From: RQOF01 sp964461135
Lineage (GTDB): Bacteria; Calditrichota; Calditrichia; RBG-13-44-9
Assembly (NCBI GenBank): GCA_964461135.1
Contig: CAYWTB010000087.1
Coordinates: 1-19,330 of the forward strand
DNA: 19,330 nucleotides
Direction: 5' to 3'
The notes below the pieces were generated by a model that saw only the letters and a list, made by a program, of their open reading frames with translations, was not told the DNA's origin and did no database searches. The position numbers were made by a program, and so were the translations under genes. Positions 8,422 to 15,887 of the stretch are shown here, in pieces. The stretch's first letter is position 1; every line of letters starts with the position of its first letter.

Positions 8422-11400
8422 TCACTTCCCCTGTGTGTTGCCGGGCTTCACTCTTTCCATAAAGGTATGAAAATAACCGTTCATACTCAGCTGAGCTTTT
8501 CTCAGAAATTCTTTTTCTTCAAAGGTTGAATACAGAACCGGTATCAATACCAGGGTAATAAGGGTAGAACTCAACAGGCCGCCAATGACCACCCGGGCCA
8601 GGGGCGCCTGGCTTTCTCCACCCTCGCCCAGACCGAAGGACAGCGGCAGGAGGCCCAGAACGGTGGTTAAGGTAGTCATGAGTATGGGTCGTAATCGGCG
8701 GCTTCCTCCTACCCGGATGGCCTCCATTAATTCCATTCCGTGATTTCTGCGGAGCTGATTGGTGTAATCCACCAGCAGAATGGCATTATTTACTACAATT
8801 CCGGCCAGCATTATGCATCCGATAAATGCCTGCATGCTGAAGATAGTGCCGGTAAGAATCATGGTGAACACGATACCGATGAGAGCCATGGGAATTGAAA
8901 AAATTACAATCAGCGGATCTTTGAAGGATTCGAACTGGCCTGCCATCACCAGGTAAACCAGAAATATGGCCAGGATGAGTCCCAGCAGCAATTCACGGAA
9001 GGCCTTTTGCTGTTCCTCAAAATCTCCCCCGAAAACAATGGCGAAGTCCCGGGGAACCGGGATATATCGCAACTGATTGCGAATATCAGAAATAACAGAG
9101 CCCATATCCCGCCCGGTATAATTAGCATCTATTGAAATTATTCGTTCCTGATCTTTACGTTCGATGCGTACCGGGCCTACCTGAGGAATTACTTCCACCA
9201 CATTACGCAAAATGACCGGTTCTCCGCGGTTATTGACCACGGTTAAATCCAATAATTCATTTAAATCTTTGCGGTCTTCTTCGCTGAGCCGCACCAGAAT
9301 CCGGTATTCTTTTCCCCGTTCCCGGAAATAAGAGGCGGGACTTCCTCCAACTGCGGTTTCCAGGGCTTCGCCGATGTTGCTTACGCTCAGCCCCAGGTCT
9401 GCGGCTTTTTGCCGGTCTATGCGAATTAATTGTTCCGGGCTGCCTTCTTCCCGGCTGATGCGGGTATCGGTAATACCTGGAACCTGTTGAATGGCTTTTT
9501 CCACCCGGTTTGCCAGTTCCTGTGCGGTAATCAGATCATATCCGCGAACCTCCACACTGATCCGGTCTTCCGATGAGCTTCCCAGCCGCAGGATAAATAG
9601 CCCCTGGCCGGCACGGGTCCGGACAGTGAGTCCGGGAATTCCGGACAATTTTTTTCGCAGGTCATTGGCAATTTGTTCACTGCTTCTTTTACGGTCGCCT
9701 ATGGGCACGAGGGATATTTGAATTTCAGAGGTATGACCACCGCTGGAACGCCATCCTCCTCCTCCGATGCGGGCCAACATGGATACCATTTCCGGAACAT
9801 CCCTCTGCGCAATCTTCTCTACCGTTTGGGTTGCCTGATCAATCACCTCCAGACGCGTTCCCACCGCCATTTCCAGAGTCACCCGCACTTCACCTTCATC
9901 GGCAGCCGGCATTAATTCCACTCCGATAAACCGCACCAATACCACTGAGATAATAAATAAAATGGCGGCTGATAATATCACAACTTTGCGCCGGGAAAGT
10001 GCCCCGTCCAGCAGGTGTGAATAATACTTTTCAACATTCTGGAAATATTTTTCACTATAGCTATAAATTCTTTGTAAGCGGGTATTCCCACCGGTATCCT
10101 CCGCTGATTGAAAACGCAGGAAGCGGGATGAAAGCATGGGAACCAGGGTGAGGGCAACAATCAGTGAACAAAGCAAGGCAAAGCTGACCACATAAGCCAT
10201 CTGCTGGAACATGATACCCGACATGCCACGTATAAAAATCACCGGCAGAAATACCACCAGCGTGGTGAGTGTACTGGCAACAATGGCGGACCAAACCTCT
10301 TCCGTTCCCACCAGGGCAGCATCAACCGGAGATGATCCGGATTCGCGGTGCCGGTATATATTTTCCAGAACCACAATAGCGCTGTCCACCAGCATCCCGA
10401 TGCCCAGGGCCAATCCACCGAATGTCATCAGATTCAGGGTAAATCCGCCGAAAAACATCAGGACAAAAGTCGCCAGAATTGAAATGGGAATGGCGGTAGC
10501 GATGATAAGTGTACTGGATACATTTCGCAGAAACAGAAAGAGTATAATAATAGCCAGGATGCCGCCGATAAGGGTGGCATTTCCCACATTACTGATAGAC
10601 CGTTTGATGTAAACGGATGTATCTACTAGCGGAATAAGCTGAATTTGCGGGATGTCCTGGTTGATCCTGGCAATTTCTTTCCGCACGGCATCCACCACTT
10701 CCACCGTGTTGGCACCGGATTGTTTATTAATGGAGATGCGCAGGCCGGGCCGGCCATTGATCCGCACCAGCTGACGGACTTCTTCCCAGGAATCTTCCAC
10801 AGTGGCAACATCCCGGATCTGAATTGGAGCACCCTCCCGCAGGGTCACCACTGTATTGCGGATTTCATCCAGAGACATGTATTCACCCTGGGTGCGGATA
10901 AGAACTTCCAGGTTTCCGCTTTCATAAAGTCCTGCCGGAATATTGCGGTTTTCATTCTGAAGAGCGTTGATAATGGCATCGGTAGACAGTCCCAGCGCCT
11001 TCAATTTTCCAGCCTGTAATCGAACATGTATTTCCCGGTAGAGCCCTCCCCGTATATCCATGGCGGCCACACCGGGCACCCTCTCCAGGCGGTATTTCAC
11101 CTGATCTTCCACCAGCTGACGTAAATCAAGCGGATTCAGGTTGCTGGATATGCCGATGATGAGAACGGGAAAAGCGGAGAGGTCAAATTTCCGGATCATG
11201 GGCCGTTCAATGTCTTCCGGCAATCTGGACATGATCCGGTCAATGCGGTCCCGGATGTCATTGGCGGCTACATCCAGATCGGATCCCCAGGTGAAGGAAA
11301 CCCTTACCTGGCTACGTCCCTCGGTAGATGTGGACGTAATTTCCTCTACTCCCTGCACCGCTGCCAATGCTTCTTCAATGGGACGGGTAATTAACTCTTC

Positions 11401-11577
11401 CATTTCCTGGGGGCCAACATTTCCATAATCCGTAGATACGGAAATAGTGGGATAGGTGATTTCTGGCATTAAGTCGATCGATAGCCGGGTAAAAGCCACA
11501 ATTCCCAGCGTGATAATGATGAGAAAAACTATGGTGGTTAATACCGGCCGCTGGACCGGTCCGCGTGCGATACTCAT
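8422..11577 (-). CDS. RND (HAE1/AcrB-type) efflux pump inner-membrane subunit
   Basis: This is a proton-driven resistance-nodulation-division transporter that captures substrates from the periplasm or inner membrane and hands them to the adaptor and TolC-like duct. The ATG complementary to 11575-11577 is chosen because GGAG lies nine bases before it and the protein then begins MSIARGPVQRPV, the normal family start; an upstream in-frame TTG adds 14 unlikely residues. The resulting 1051 residues match the family. MPEITYPTISVST and the two large periplasmic loops are evident. TM4 has VDSAIVV: Asp398 is present but the second Asp of AcrB is Ser. TM10 has VVNNAILLVD, with Asn930 where AcrB has Lys940. 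This pattern is known from SwrC/YerP-like relatives, so the pump is probably functional. Substrate unknown. Confidence 0.95.
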   Translation of the reverse strand: MSIARGPVQRPVLTTIVFLIIITLGIVAFTRLSIDLMPEITYPTISVSTDYGNVGPQEMEELITRPIEEALAAVQGVEEITSTSTEGRSQVRVSFTWGSDLDVAANDIRDRIDRIMSRLPEDIERPMIRKFDLSAFPVLIIGISSNLNPLDLRQLVEDQVKYRLERVPGVAAMDIRGGLYREIHVRLQAGKLKALGLSTDAIINALQNENRNIPAGLYESGNLEVLIRTQGEYMSLDEIRNTVVTLREGAPIQIRDVATVEDSWEEVRQLVRINGRPGLRISINKQSGANTVEVVDAVRKEIARINQDIPQIQLIPLVDTSVYIKRSISNVGNATLIGGILAIIILFLFLRNVSSTLIIATAIPISILATFVLMFFGGFTLNLMTFGGLALGIGMLVDSAIVVLENIYRHRESGSSPVDAALVGTEEVWSAIVASTLTTLVVFLPVIFIRGMSGIMFQQMAYVVSFALLCSLIVALTLVPMLSSRFLRFQSAEDTGGNTRLQRIYSYSEKYFQNVEKYYSHLLDGALSRRKVVILSAAILFIISVVLVRFIGVELMPAADEGEVRVTLEMAVGTRLEVIDQATQTVEKIAQRDVPEMVSMLARIGGGGWRSSGGHTSEIQISLVPIGDRKRSSEQIANDLRKKLSGIPGLTVRTRAGQGLFILRLGSSSEDRISVEVRGYDLITAQELANRVEKAIQQVPGITDTRISREEGSPEQLIRIDRQKAADLGLSVSNIGEALETAVGGSPASYFRERGKEYRILVRLSEEDRKDLNELLDLTVVNNRGEPVILRNVVEVIPQVGPVRIERKDQERIISIDANYTGRDMGSVISDIRNQLRYIPVPRDFAIVFGGDFEEQQKAFRELLLGLILAIFLVYLVMAGQFESFKDPLIVIFSIPMALIGIVFTMILTGTIFSMQAFIGCIMLAGIVVNNAILLVDYTNQLRRNHGMELMEAIRVGGSRRLRPILMTTLTTVLGLLPLSFGLGEGGESQAPLARVVIGGLLSSTLITLVLIPVLYSTFEEKEFLRKAQLSMNGYFHTFMERVKPGNTQGK

Positions 11578-11718
11578 TGGACGAAACTCCGGATAAAAAT
11601 TTTTGTCATGCGGATGCAATGACTGTTGGGCCGGGCAGTCATCGGAGAAATATTTTTTTACAATTCACTGAACTTATTCACTCTGTTAAAAAGAACCCAT
11701 TGAAATATTAATCCCTTC

Positions 11719-12879
11719 TTACTCTTTTGCCCCGGGTTGCTCCGTAGGCAGCGTTACCGGACTGCCATCTTCCAGTAAGTGTTGTCCCAACGTCACCACT
11801 TCGCCGTCCAGCAGCGGTGAAATGATCTCCGCCCTGACCGGGGTGGTGATGCCTGTTTTCACGGCGACATATCTGGCAGTCAGTTCACCCTTCTGAATAA
11901 TAAATACCCCGGTATTTCCATTGCGCCGTACCACGGCTTTGCCGGGTACAATCTGAACACTGTCTTTTTCTGCCAGTACAACCCGTACCTTGGCAAACAT
12001 ACCAGGTTTCAGAAGAAGCGAATCATTCACAACCTTTACTTCCATCTGAGCCACCCGCGATTCTTGCTGCAACTGAGGTGCCACCCGGAATACTTTTCCC
12101 GGGAAAAGTCGGGAGGGGAATGCATCCACTTGAATCTCACTTGGCTGACCGATATGAATGCGGCCGTAATCCCGTTCAATAATGGTGGCACGGACAAAAA
12201 CCGTGTCGATGCCGATTACCGAAACGATTGACTGGTTCGGGGAGAGAAGGGCTCCTTCGTCCACAAACCGCGCTCCTATAAATCCGGGCTCTGATGCTGT
12301 GAGTACAGTATAATCCAGCCGGATTTCGGAGGATTTCAGGGCGGCTTCCCGCTGTTCTACCTGGGCTCTGGCCAGTTTTAAGCGTGATTCCTGGGCGGTG
12401 TAATTGGTGGAGACGGCATCCAGTTCCGAAGGTGAGGCGATTCCTTTCTGCTGAAGGGACTCTGCTCTGTCCAGCTCCTGTTTTGCCAGCTCAAACTGGC
12501 TCTGTGCCTCAATAAGACCGGCCTGGGCGATTTTGAGGTTCGCTTCGGCTTCCAGTAGTGCCTGCTGGTACTCGGCATTGTCAATTCTGGCAATCACTTC
12601 GCCTTTTTTAACCCAGTCTCCAATGCGCTTTTGAATTGAGATCACCCTGCCGGATACCTTTGGAGCCACAATATACTGGTAATACGGATACACCGTGCCG
12701 GTAAATTCACGCACCTCCCTGATTGCTCCATAATAAACAGGTTCTATTTCCACGGCTACCGCGGGACGTTCCTGAGAACCCCCCGCACTATCATTATCGG
12801 GAATTATGAGCTGGTAAATCCGCCATGCTAAAAACAGAGCGAGGATCCCCAACGCGATTCGTATAAACTGTTTCTTCAT
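11719..12879 (-). CDS. RND periplasmic adaptor (membrane fusion protein, HlyD/AcrA family)
   Basis: The protein bridges the RND pump and the TolC-like channel. The chosen ATG (complement of 12877-12879) gives MKKQFIRIALGILALFLAW, an N-terminal membrane anchor, and 386 residues. In-frame starts further upstream (ATG near 12897, TTG 12936) only add a polar prefix; none has a convincing Shine-Dalgarno. After the anchor come the first half of the lipoyl domain (VAPKVSGRVISIQKRIGD), a long coiled-coil hairpin rich in EA/AQ heptads centred on QKGIASPSELD, the second lipoyl half, a beta-barrel (FVRATIIERDYGRIHIGQ) and the membrane-proximal domain. It is the first gene of the minus-strand cluster, 141 bases before the pump start, and probably sets expression of the unit. 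Confidence 0.92.
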   Translation of the reverse strand: MKKQFIRIALGILALFLAWRIYQLIIPDNDSAGGSQERPAVAVEIEPVYYGAIREVREFTGTVYPYYQYIVAPKVSGRVISIQKRIGDWVKKGEVIARIDNAEYQQALLEAEANLKIAQAGLIEAQSQFELAKQELDRAESLQQKGIASPSELDAVSTNYTAQESRLKLARAQVEQREAALKSSEIRLDYTVLTASEPGFIGARFVDEGALLSPNQSIVSVIGIDTVFVRATIIERDYGRIHIGQPSEIQVDAFPSRLFPGKVFRVAPQLQQESRVAQMEVKVVNDSLLLKPGMFAKVRVVLAEKDSVQIVPGKAVVRRNGNTGVFIIQKGELTARYVAVKTGITTPVRAEIISPLLDGEVVTLGQHLLEDGSPVTLPTEQPGAKE

Positions 12880-12964
12880 AACCTTAATTTGGGCCATCAA
12901 TTGTTTATGATTTTCAAATGAGGATTTATCCGTCAATTTGCTAAATATATAATATGTTTATTTC

Positions 12965-12994
12965 AACTGAAAAGTAAAAAAAATAGTTTCAGTT
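12965..12994. promoter_or_regulatory. Candidate operator: AACTGAAA inverted repeat upstream of efflux cluster
   Basis: AACTGAAA at 12965-12972 and TTTCAGTT at 12987-12994 are perfectly complementary, separated by 14 mostly A/T bases. It lies about 85 bases upstream of the adaptor start on the minus strand, next to an AT-rich TATTATATATTT stretch that could hold the promoter. A repressor site controlling the pump genes is plausible; no regulator gene is present nearby. Confidence 0.35.
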
Positions 12995-13081
12995 AACAGT
13001 AAATAATGGTTTGAGAAAATTGTTTGCGGCAAAGGTTATCCCCGGCGTATTTACCTGAGCTGTTCATTTCCCAGGAATTCA

Positions 13082-13156
13082 GAGATACAATTGATTATTA
13101 AATTGATCGGGGCCGGAGGTATGGCAGGTTGCAGTGATGACCGAAAAGCAGGTACC
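13082..13156 (+). pseudogene. Possible relic of a Ser/Thr protein kinase N-terminus
   Basis: Read in frame, these 25 codons give a segment centred on IIKLIGAGGM and ending DDRKAGT before a stop. That resembles the glycine-rich loop and following strand of bacterial Pkn2-type kinases (typically KLIGAGGMGEVY then ADDxKLGR). A few codons corresponding to the GEVY-LA portion would be missing. No other kinase motif follows. The similarity is short and could be chance. Confidence 0.25.
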
Positions 13157-13327
13157 TGATTAATCGAGTTTTGTAGGCTGAAGGCAGAAAACAAAAGAAT
13201 AGATGATTATATCCTGGTTTATTTAAGAAAAATGTTTTTTTAAAAATTTTGCTTCAGTACATCAGTTAACATGTATCATGCTTCACTCTGGCATTTTGAG
13301 GGTCATTTATGAGCCCAGGATCTTGCT

Positions 13328-13370
13328 TTATCGAAGCTTATGATACAAGACAGGGAGTTATCGAAACTTA
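13328..13370 (+). repeat. Two 13-base direct repeats with 30-base period
   Basis: TTATCGAAGCTTA at 13328-13340 and TTATCGAAACTTA at 13358-13370 differ at one base and start exactly 30 bases apart, close to three helical turns. Such spacing suits tandem binding of a regulator on one DNA face. No protein is known for it here. Confidence 0.4.
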
Positions 13371-13529
13371 GCTCAGCAAAATGAAATAACAGACTCAAAG
13401 ATTTATATTTTTCCAGGTATAATGCAATGATTATCCGGTATTTTCTAAATATATAATTTGTTTTAAAGAGCCGATTCCATTGGTTGAAATTCTGATGTAA
13501 AGCCCTGCTCTAATCCCATACATATATAA

Positions 13530-13555
13530 GGGTGGGGTGTCAAAGGGGGGGAGGG
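13530..13555 (+). other. G-rich run, potential G-quadruplex
   Basis: Four G-tracts of 3, 4, 7 and 3 occur within 26 bases, separated by T, TGTCAAA and A, inside a strongly AT-rich spacer about 155 bases upstream of the BON gene. This matches the G3+ N1-7 quadruplex pattern on the + strand. Any regulatory effect is inference. Confidence 0.5.
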
Positions 13556-13630
13556 TTATTAAAAATCTGTCCGTTTTCTTATGTTGAACTTACGTTAAAA
13601 TAACATACCTTGAAAATTGCATAATTTTTT

Positions 13631-13666
13631 TTAAAAATTTATTTCTTCATCTGATTTTCATTTTTC
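13631..13666 (+). promoter_or_regulatory. Shared leader element, copy A (upstream of BON gene)
   Basis: This 36-base AT-rich element begins TTAAAAATTT and contains ATTTCTTCAT and TCATTTTTC. It matches 15711-15746 at 31 of 36 positions without gaps, including a 13-base identical core TTTATTTCTTCAT. It ends 44 bases before the BON start codon, so it overlaps the likely promoter or 5' leader. A duplicated regulatory site for two co-regulated genes is the simplest reading. Confidence 0.55.
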
Positions 13667-13710
13667 AGCCGTAAAATCTGTTTGAAATTAAAACTAGAAA
13701 GGGAATAAAA

Positions 13711-14457
13711 ATGAATTACAATCGTAAGTTTCAGAAGCTATATATTTTGATAATGGTATCTTTTTTATTTAGCTTGGCATCTGTGGCGTTGGCGGCGAAT
13801 GATCAGGGTTCGCTTAAGGACCGGGTCCTGAATAAGGTGGATAACTATTACGAAGGTTTCAATTTTACGATCACTACTCCGGGAAATGGTAGGGTGACCA
13901 TTAAAGGTAACGTCAACACGCTCTATGATAAACTCCGCATTTATGACCTGATTTCACAGGTTCCGGGTGTGGAAAAAATTGAAGACGATCTGAATGTGAA
14001 TACCACTGAACTTCCCGATAATATTATTAAACAGAATATTGAATCTGAATTGAAGCTGATCCAGTCCATCACGGAACCGGACCGAATTCAGGTAACGGTG
14101 GATAATGGTGAAGTTATTCTCAGTGGAGACGTCAGTTATTACCGGGAAAAAGTAATGGCTGAAACCGTGACCTCCTGGCAGCAGGGAGTAACCGGTATTG
14201 CTAATGAAATTAATGTACTTTCTCCCCAGCAGGCGGTGAGTGATGCTAACATTAAAGCAGTCCTGCAGGAAATACTGAAAAACAGGTTTTCCCTGGATAA
14301 TAAAGTGAATTTAACCGTGAATACCGGCGTGGTGACGTTAACCGGTTCAGCATTCAGTTTATGGGATAAGAATCAGATTGATAAAGAATTTTCACATGTG
14401 CTGGGTGTAAAAAAAGTTGTCAATAATCTGACGGCAATACCGTCAGAGACGTATTGA
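13711..14457 (+). CDS. Exported protein with three BON domains
   Basis: The 248-residue product has a signal peptide (hydrophobic residues 10-22, cleavage near the ALAA at 26-29), so it acts in the periplasm or envelope. Three BON domains follow at roughly 34-96, 103-170 and 178-242. Each has the V-x-G-V or VT-L-x-G strand (RVTIKGNV, EVILSGDV, VVTLTGSA) followed by a helix and a closing GV-x-x-V/I-x-N/D-L strand. BON domains of OsmY/Kon-type proteins bind phospholipids or other envelope components and are often osmotic or stress induced. ATG 13711 has AAAGGGA at 13698-13704. It shares an upstream element with the HEAT gene downstream and adjoins a decayed transporter-Usp pair, which fits a stress role. 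The precise function is unknown. Confidence 0.88.
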   Translation: MNYNRKFQKLYILIMVSFLFSLASVALAANDQGSLKDRVLNKVDNYYEGFNFTITTPGNGRVTIKGNVNTLYDKLRIYDLISQVPGVEKIEDDLNVNTTELPDNIIKQNIESELKLIQSITEPDRIQVTVDNGEVILSGDVSYYREKVMAETVTSWQQGVTGIANEINVLSPQQAVSDANIKAVLQEILKNRFSLDNKVNLTVNTGVVTLTGSAFSLWDKNQIDKEFSHVLGVKKVVNNLTAIPSETY

Positions 14458-14468
14458 AAATAGTATCG

Positions 14469-14525
14469 GCGGGTGTCCGGAATCACCAGTTTCAACTAAC
14501 ACTATGACCTTCATCGGACATCCGC
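14469..14525 (+). repeat. 11-bp stem after the BON gene
   Basis: GCGGGTGTCCG at 14469-14479 pairs with CGGACATCCGC at 14515-14525 (ten Watson-Crick pairs and one G-U) around a 35-base loop. It starts 12 bases after the BON stop codon. There is no U-run, so it is better seen as a 3' mRNA-stabilising or processing hairpin than an intrinsic terminator. Confidence 0.4.
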
Positions 14526-14585
14526 TAATTCATAATTTGAAGAAAATTTATTGCTATATTTTTCTTTTGTCTGAAGAGAGTAGAC

Positions 14586-15033
14586 GTGTTTTCCAGGAAG
14601 AAAAACCGTAAGTCTTCACACGGTAGTTTTATGCGTCTGGATGATAAATCTACTGTGGCAGCAGCGGATTCAGTATTATCCGGTAATTAGTCGAGCAAGG
14701 GATTTGCCAAGCTTTTTCCATTCCCGGGTTCGGCTTTCATTGCCAGCGTGGCCTACGTGGATCCAGGTAATTATGCAGGGATTCCTGCATCGTCATATCC
14801 CCGTGTGGCTCCGCAGGTTAATAACCATGTTGCCCTCTCTTACGGTTATAGCTGTGGGTCTGGATCCTACACGCACCCTGGTGATCAGCCAAGTGGTATT
14901 GAGTTTCGGACTACCGTTTGCCATCATTCCTCTCATTCAGTTCACCCGGAACAAAGAAATCATGGGTGGATTGGTTAATAAAACCACCACCACTTTGGCA
15001 GCATCTGTAATTGCCTTGTTAATAATTATATAA
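14586..15033 (+). pseudogene. mntH: Decayed NRAMP-type Mn2+/Fe2+ transporter (internal deletion, premature stop)
   Basis: From GTG 14586, the frame reads a normal-looking NRAMP N-terminus (MFSRKKN, then AADSVLSGN), hits TAG at 14688-14690, and continues with LFPFPGSAFIASVAYVDPGNYA, which includes the DPGN metal-binding motif of helix 1. A different frame then reads QVIMQGFLHRHIPVWLRR, TMLPSL and GLDPTR, continuing to the C-terminus at TAA 15031-15033. Compared with E. coli MntH (about 412 residues), roughly 265 codons between helix 1 and the last three helices are missing. The join lies in CAGGTAATTATGCAG (14764-14778), readable as PGNYA in one frame and QVIMQ in the other, suggesting deletion at microhomology. 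No functional transporter can be made. Confidence 0.88.
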
Positions 15034-15074
15034 ATATTTCTCTGATTTTTCAAACATTAGTACCGTGATAAGAG

Positions 15075-15604
15075 ATGTTTAAGCATTTACTTGTACCATT
15101 AGATGGCTCCGGACTGACGGAATCCGTTATTCCGGCGGCAAACTATCTGGCAAAACGCCTGTAGGCCAGAGTCACACTGATTCATATTATAGGAAAGAAT
15201 CCACCCGCCCGGGATCTCGCGAAGATCTTCGGCAGTTCACTCAGACTTCTTTTTATCGTTCCCACCTACGGAAAGATCTCCGGAAGCTGGACCACCACCA
15301 GCAGGCTGCTTCCCGGAAACACCTCTACCATTCTGGATATGCGGGTGGAGGATGCCAAGAAATATTTGCACAAAAAGACTCAGTTTTTAATTCGTGCCGG
15401 TATTGATGTTATGACTCAGATTGTCCGTGGTGATCCATCCACCCAGATTGCCAGAATCGCTCGCGGCGGGATATGCGGTCCGACCCTCTCATCCTTACTA
15501 CCCATGGCAAAAGCTTTACAAAAGCATTCTGAGCAGGAAGTACTGCCATAAAAATCTGTTAGAATTGAAACATACCGATTTTGTTTATTCCGGTGGAAGG
15601 CTGA
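15075..15604 (+). pseudogene. Decayed UspA-type universal stress protein
   Basis: ATG 15075 opens MFKHLLVPLDGSGLTES, the canonical Usp N-terminus, but TAG at 15162-15164 stops it; the same frame then resumes ARVTLIHII. After a poorly matching middle, frame 0 again gives AGIDVMTQIVRGDPSTQIA, as expected before the last helix. The frame then shifts: from 15488 it reads LILTTHGKS and GSTAIKI, the ATP-binding G-2x-G-9x-G(S/T) zone, then NIPILFIPVEG to TGA 15602. Further stops interrupt it at 15530, 15560 and 15566. The gene began 42 bases after the NRAMP stop, so the two were probably one operon. Short readable ORFs inside (e.g. from 15339) are fragments. Confidence 0.85.
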
Positions 15605-15692
15605 GAAAATGATTGGACTTTTTTTGTCAGGGGATTTTTGTTTCATTTGGTGAGGGATTTTTATCTGGATGAATAGTTATTTGCCGGAAGAG

Positions 15693-15704
15693 AATCTGCA
15701 GATT
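15693..15704. promoter_or_regulatory. 12-base perfect palindrome next to leader copy B
   Basis: AATCTGCAGATT is a perfect palindrome six bases before the shared leader element. It may be a dimeric regulator site. No equivalent is seen beside copy A, so it is not part of the conserved element. Confidence 0.25.
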
Positions 15705-15710
15705 TTCTTC

Positions 15711-15746
15711 TTAAAATTTTATTTCTTCATTTTATCCTCATTTTTC
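15711..15746 (+). promoter_or_regulatory. Shared leader element, copy B (upstream of HEAT gene)
   Basis: This copy has TTAAAATTTT, ATTTCTTCAT and TCATTTTTC in the same order and spacing as copy A at 13631-13666 (31 of 36 identical). A pyrimidine-rich tract precedes both. It lies 141 bases before the preferred HEAT start, further than copy A from its gene. A TTAAAA/ATGTATTAAAAT stretch just downstream could contain the promoter -10. Confidence 0.5.
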
Positions 15747-15887
15747 TCCGGTATTTTTAAATGTATTAAAATGGCAGAGAAAGTGATAAGGTGGATTTTT
15801 CAATCAGGCTCTCATTTAAAAACGGATAAAGTTTGTGGGGTTTCCAGGATACTAATTTTCATGGAAAAAAGAAGAAAGGAGAAAATA

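Larger units (their letters stand above)
12995..13710. other. Long divergent intergenic region
   Basis: This gap separates the divergent efflux cluster and BON gene and must contain both promoters. No intact gene is visible. From left to right it holds a possible kinase P-loop relic (13082-13156), two 13-base direct repeats 30 bases apart, a G-rich run (13530-13555) and the AT-rich leader element at 13631-13666. TTGAAC at 13584 and TTGAAA at 13610 are possible -35 boxes, but no well-spaced TATAAT partner is evident. Confidence 0.5.

Noticed and set aside
9491..11428. Several + strand ORFs of 70-130 codons opposite the RND gene
   Set aside because: They mirror the codon structure of the strongly conserved pump gene on the other strand and show no family motifs or ribosome-binding sites.
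13130..13159. Tiny ORF with GGAGG before ATG (12 codons)
   Set aside because: The GGAGGTATG string is more simply the GAGGM codons of the possible kinase relic; twelve codons cannot be supported as a gene.
14748..14978. A small ORF beginning MAYVDPGNYAG
   Set aside because: It is the NRAMP helix-1 fragment followed by out-of-frame sequence past the deletion junction.
15339..15551. A separate 70-residue gene within the Usp region
   Set aside because: Its sequence matches the middle of a Usp protein and then leaves the family frame; it is part of the pseudogene.
15669..15887. Longer N-terminus for the HEAT protein
   Set aside because: The prefix covers the AT-rich leader element, lacks a ribosome-binding site and has phenylalanine/lysine runs typical of translated AT-rich DNA; ATG 15888 has AAGGAG.
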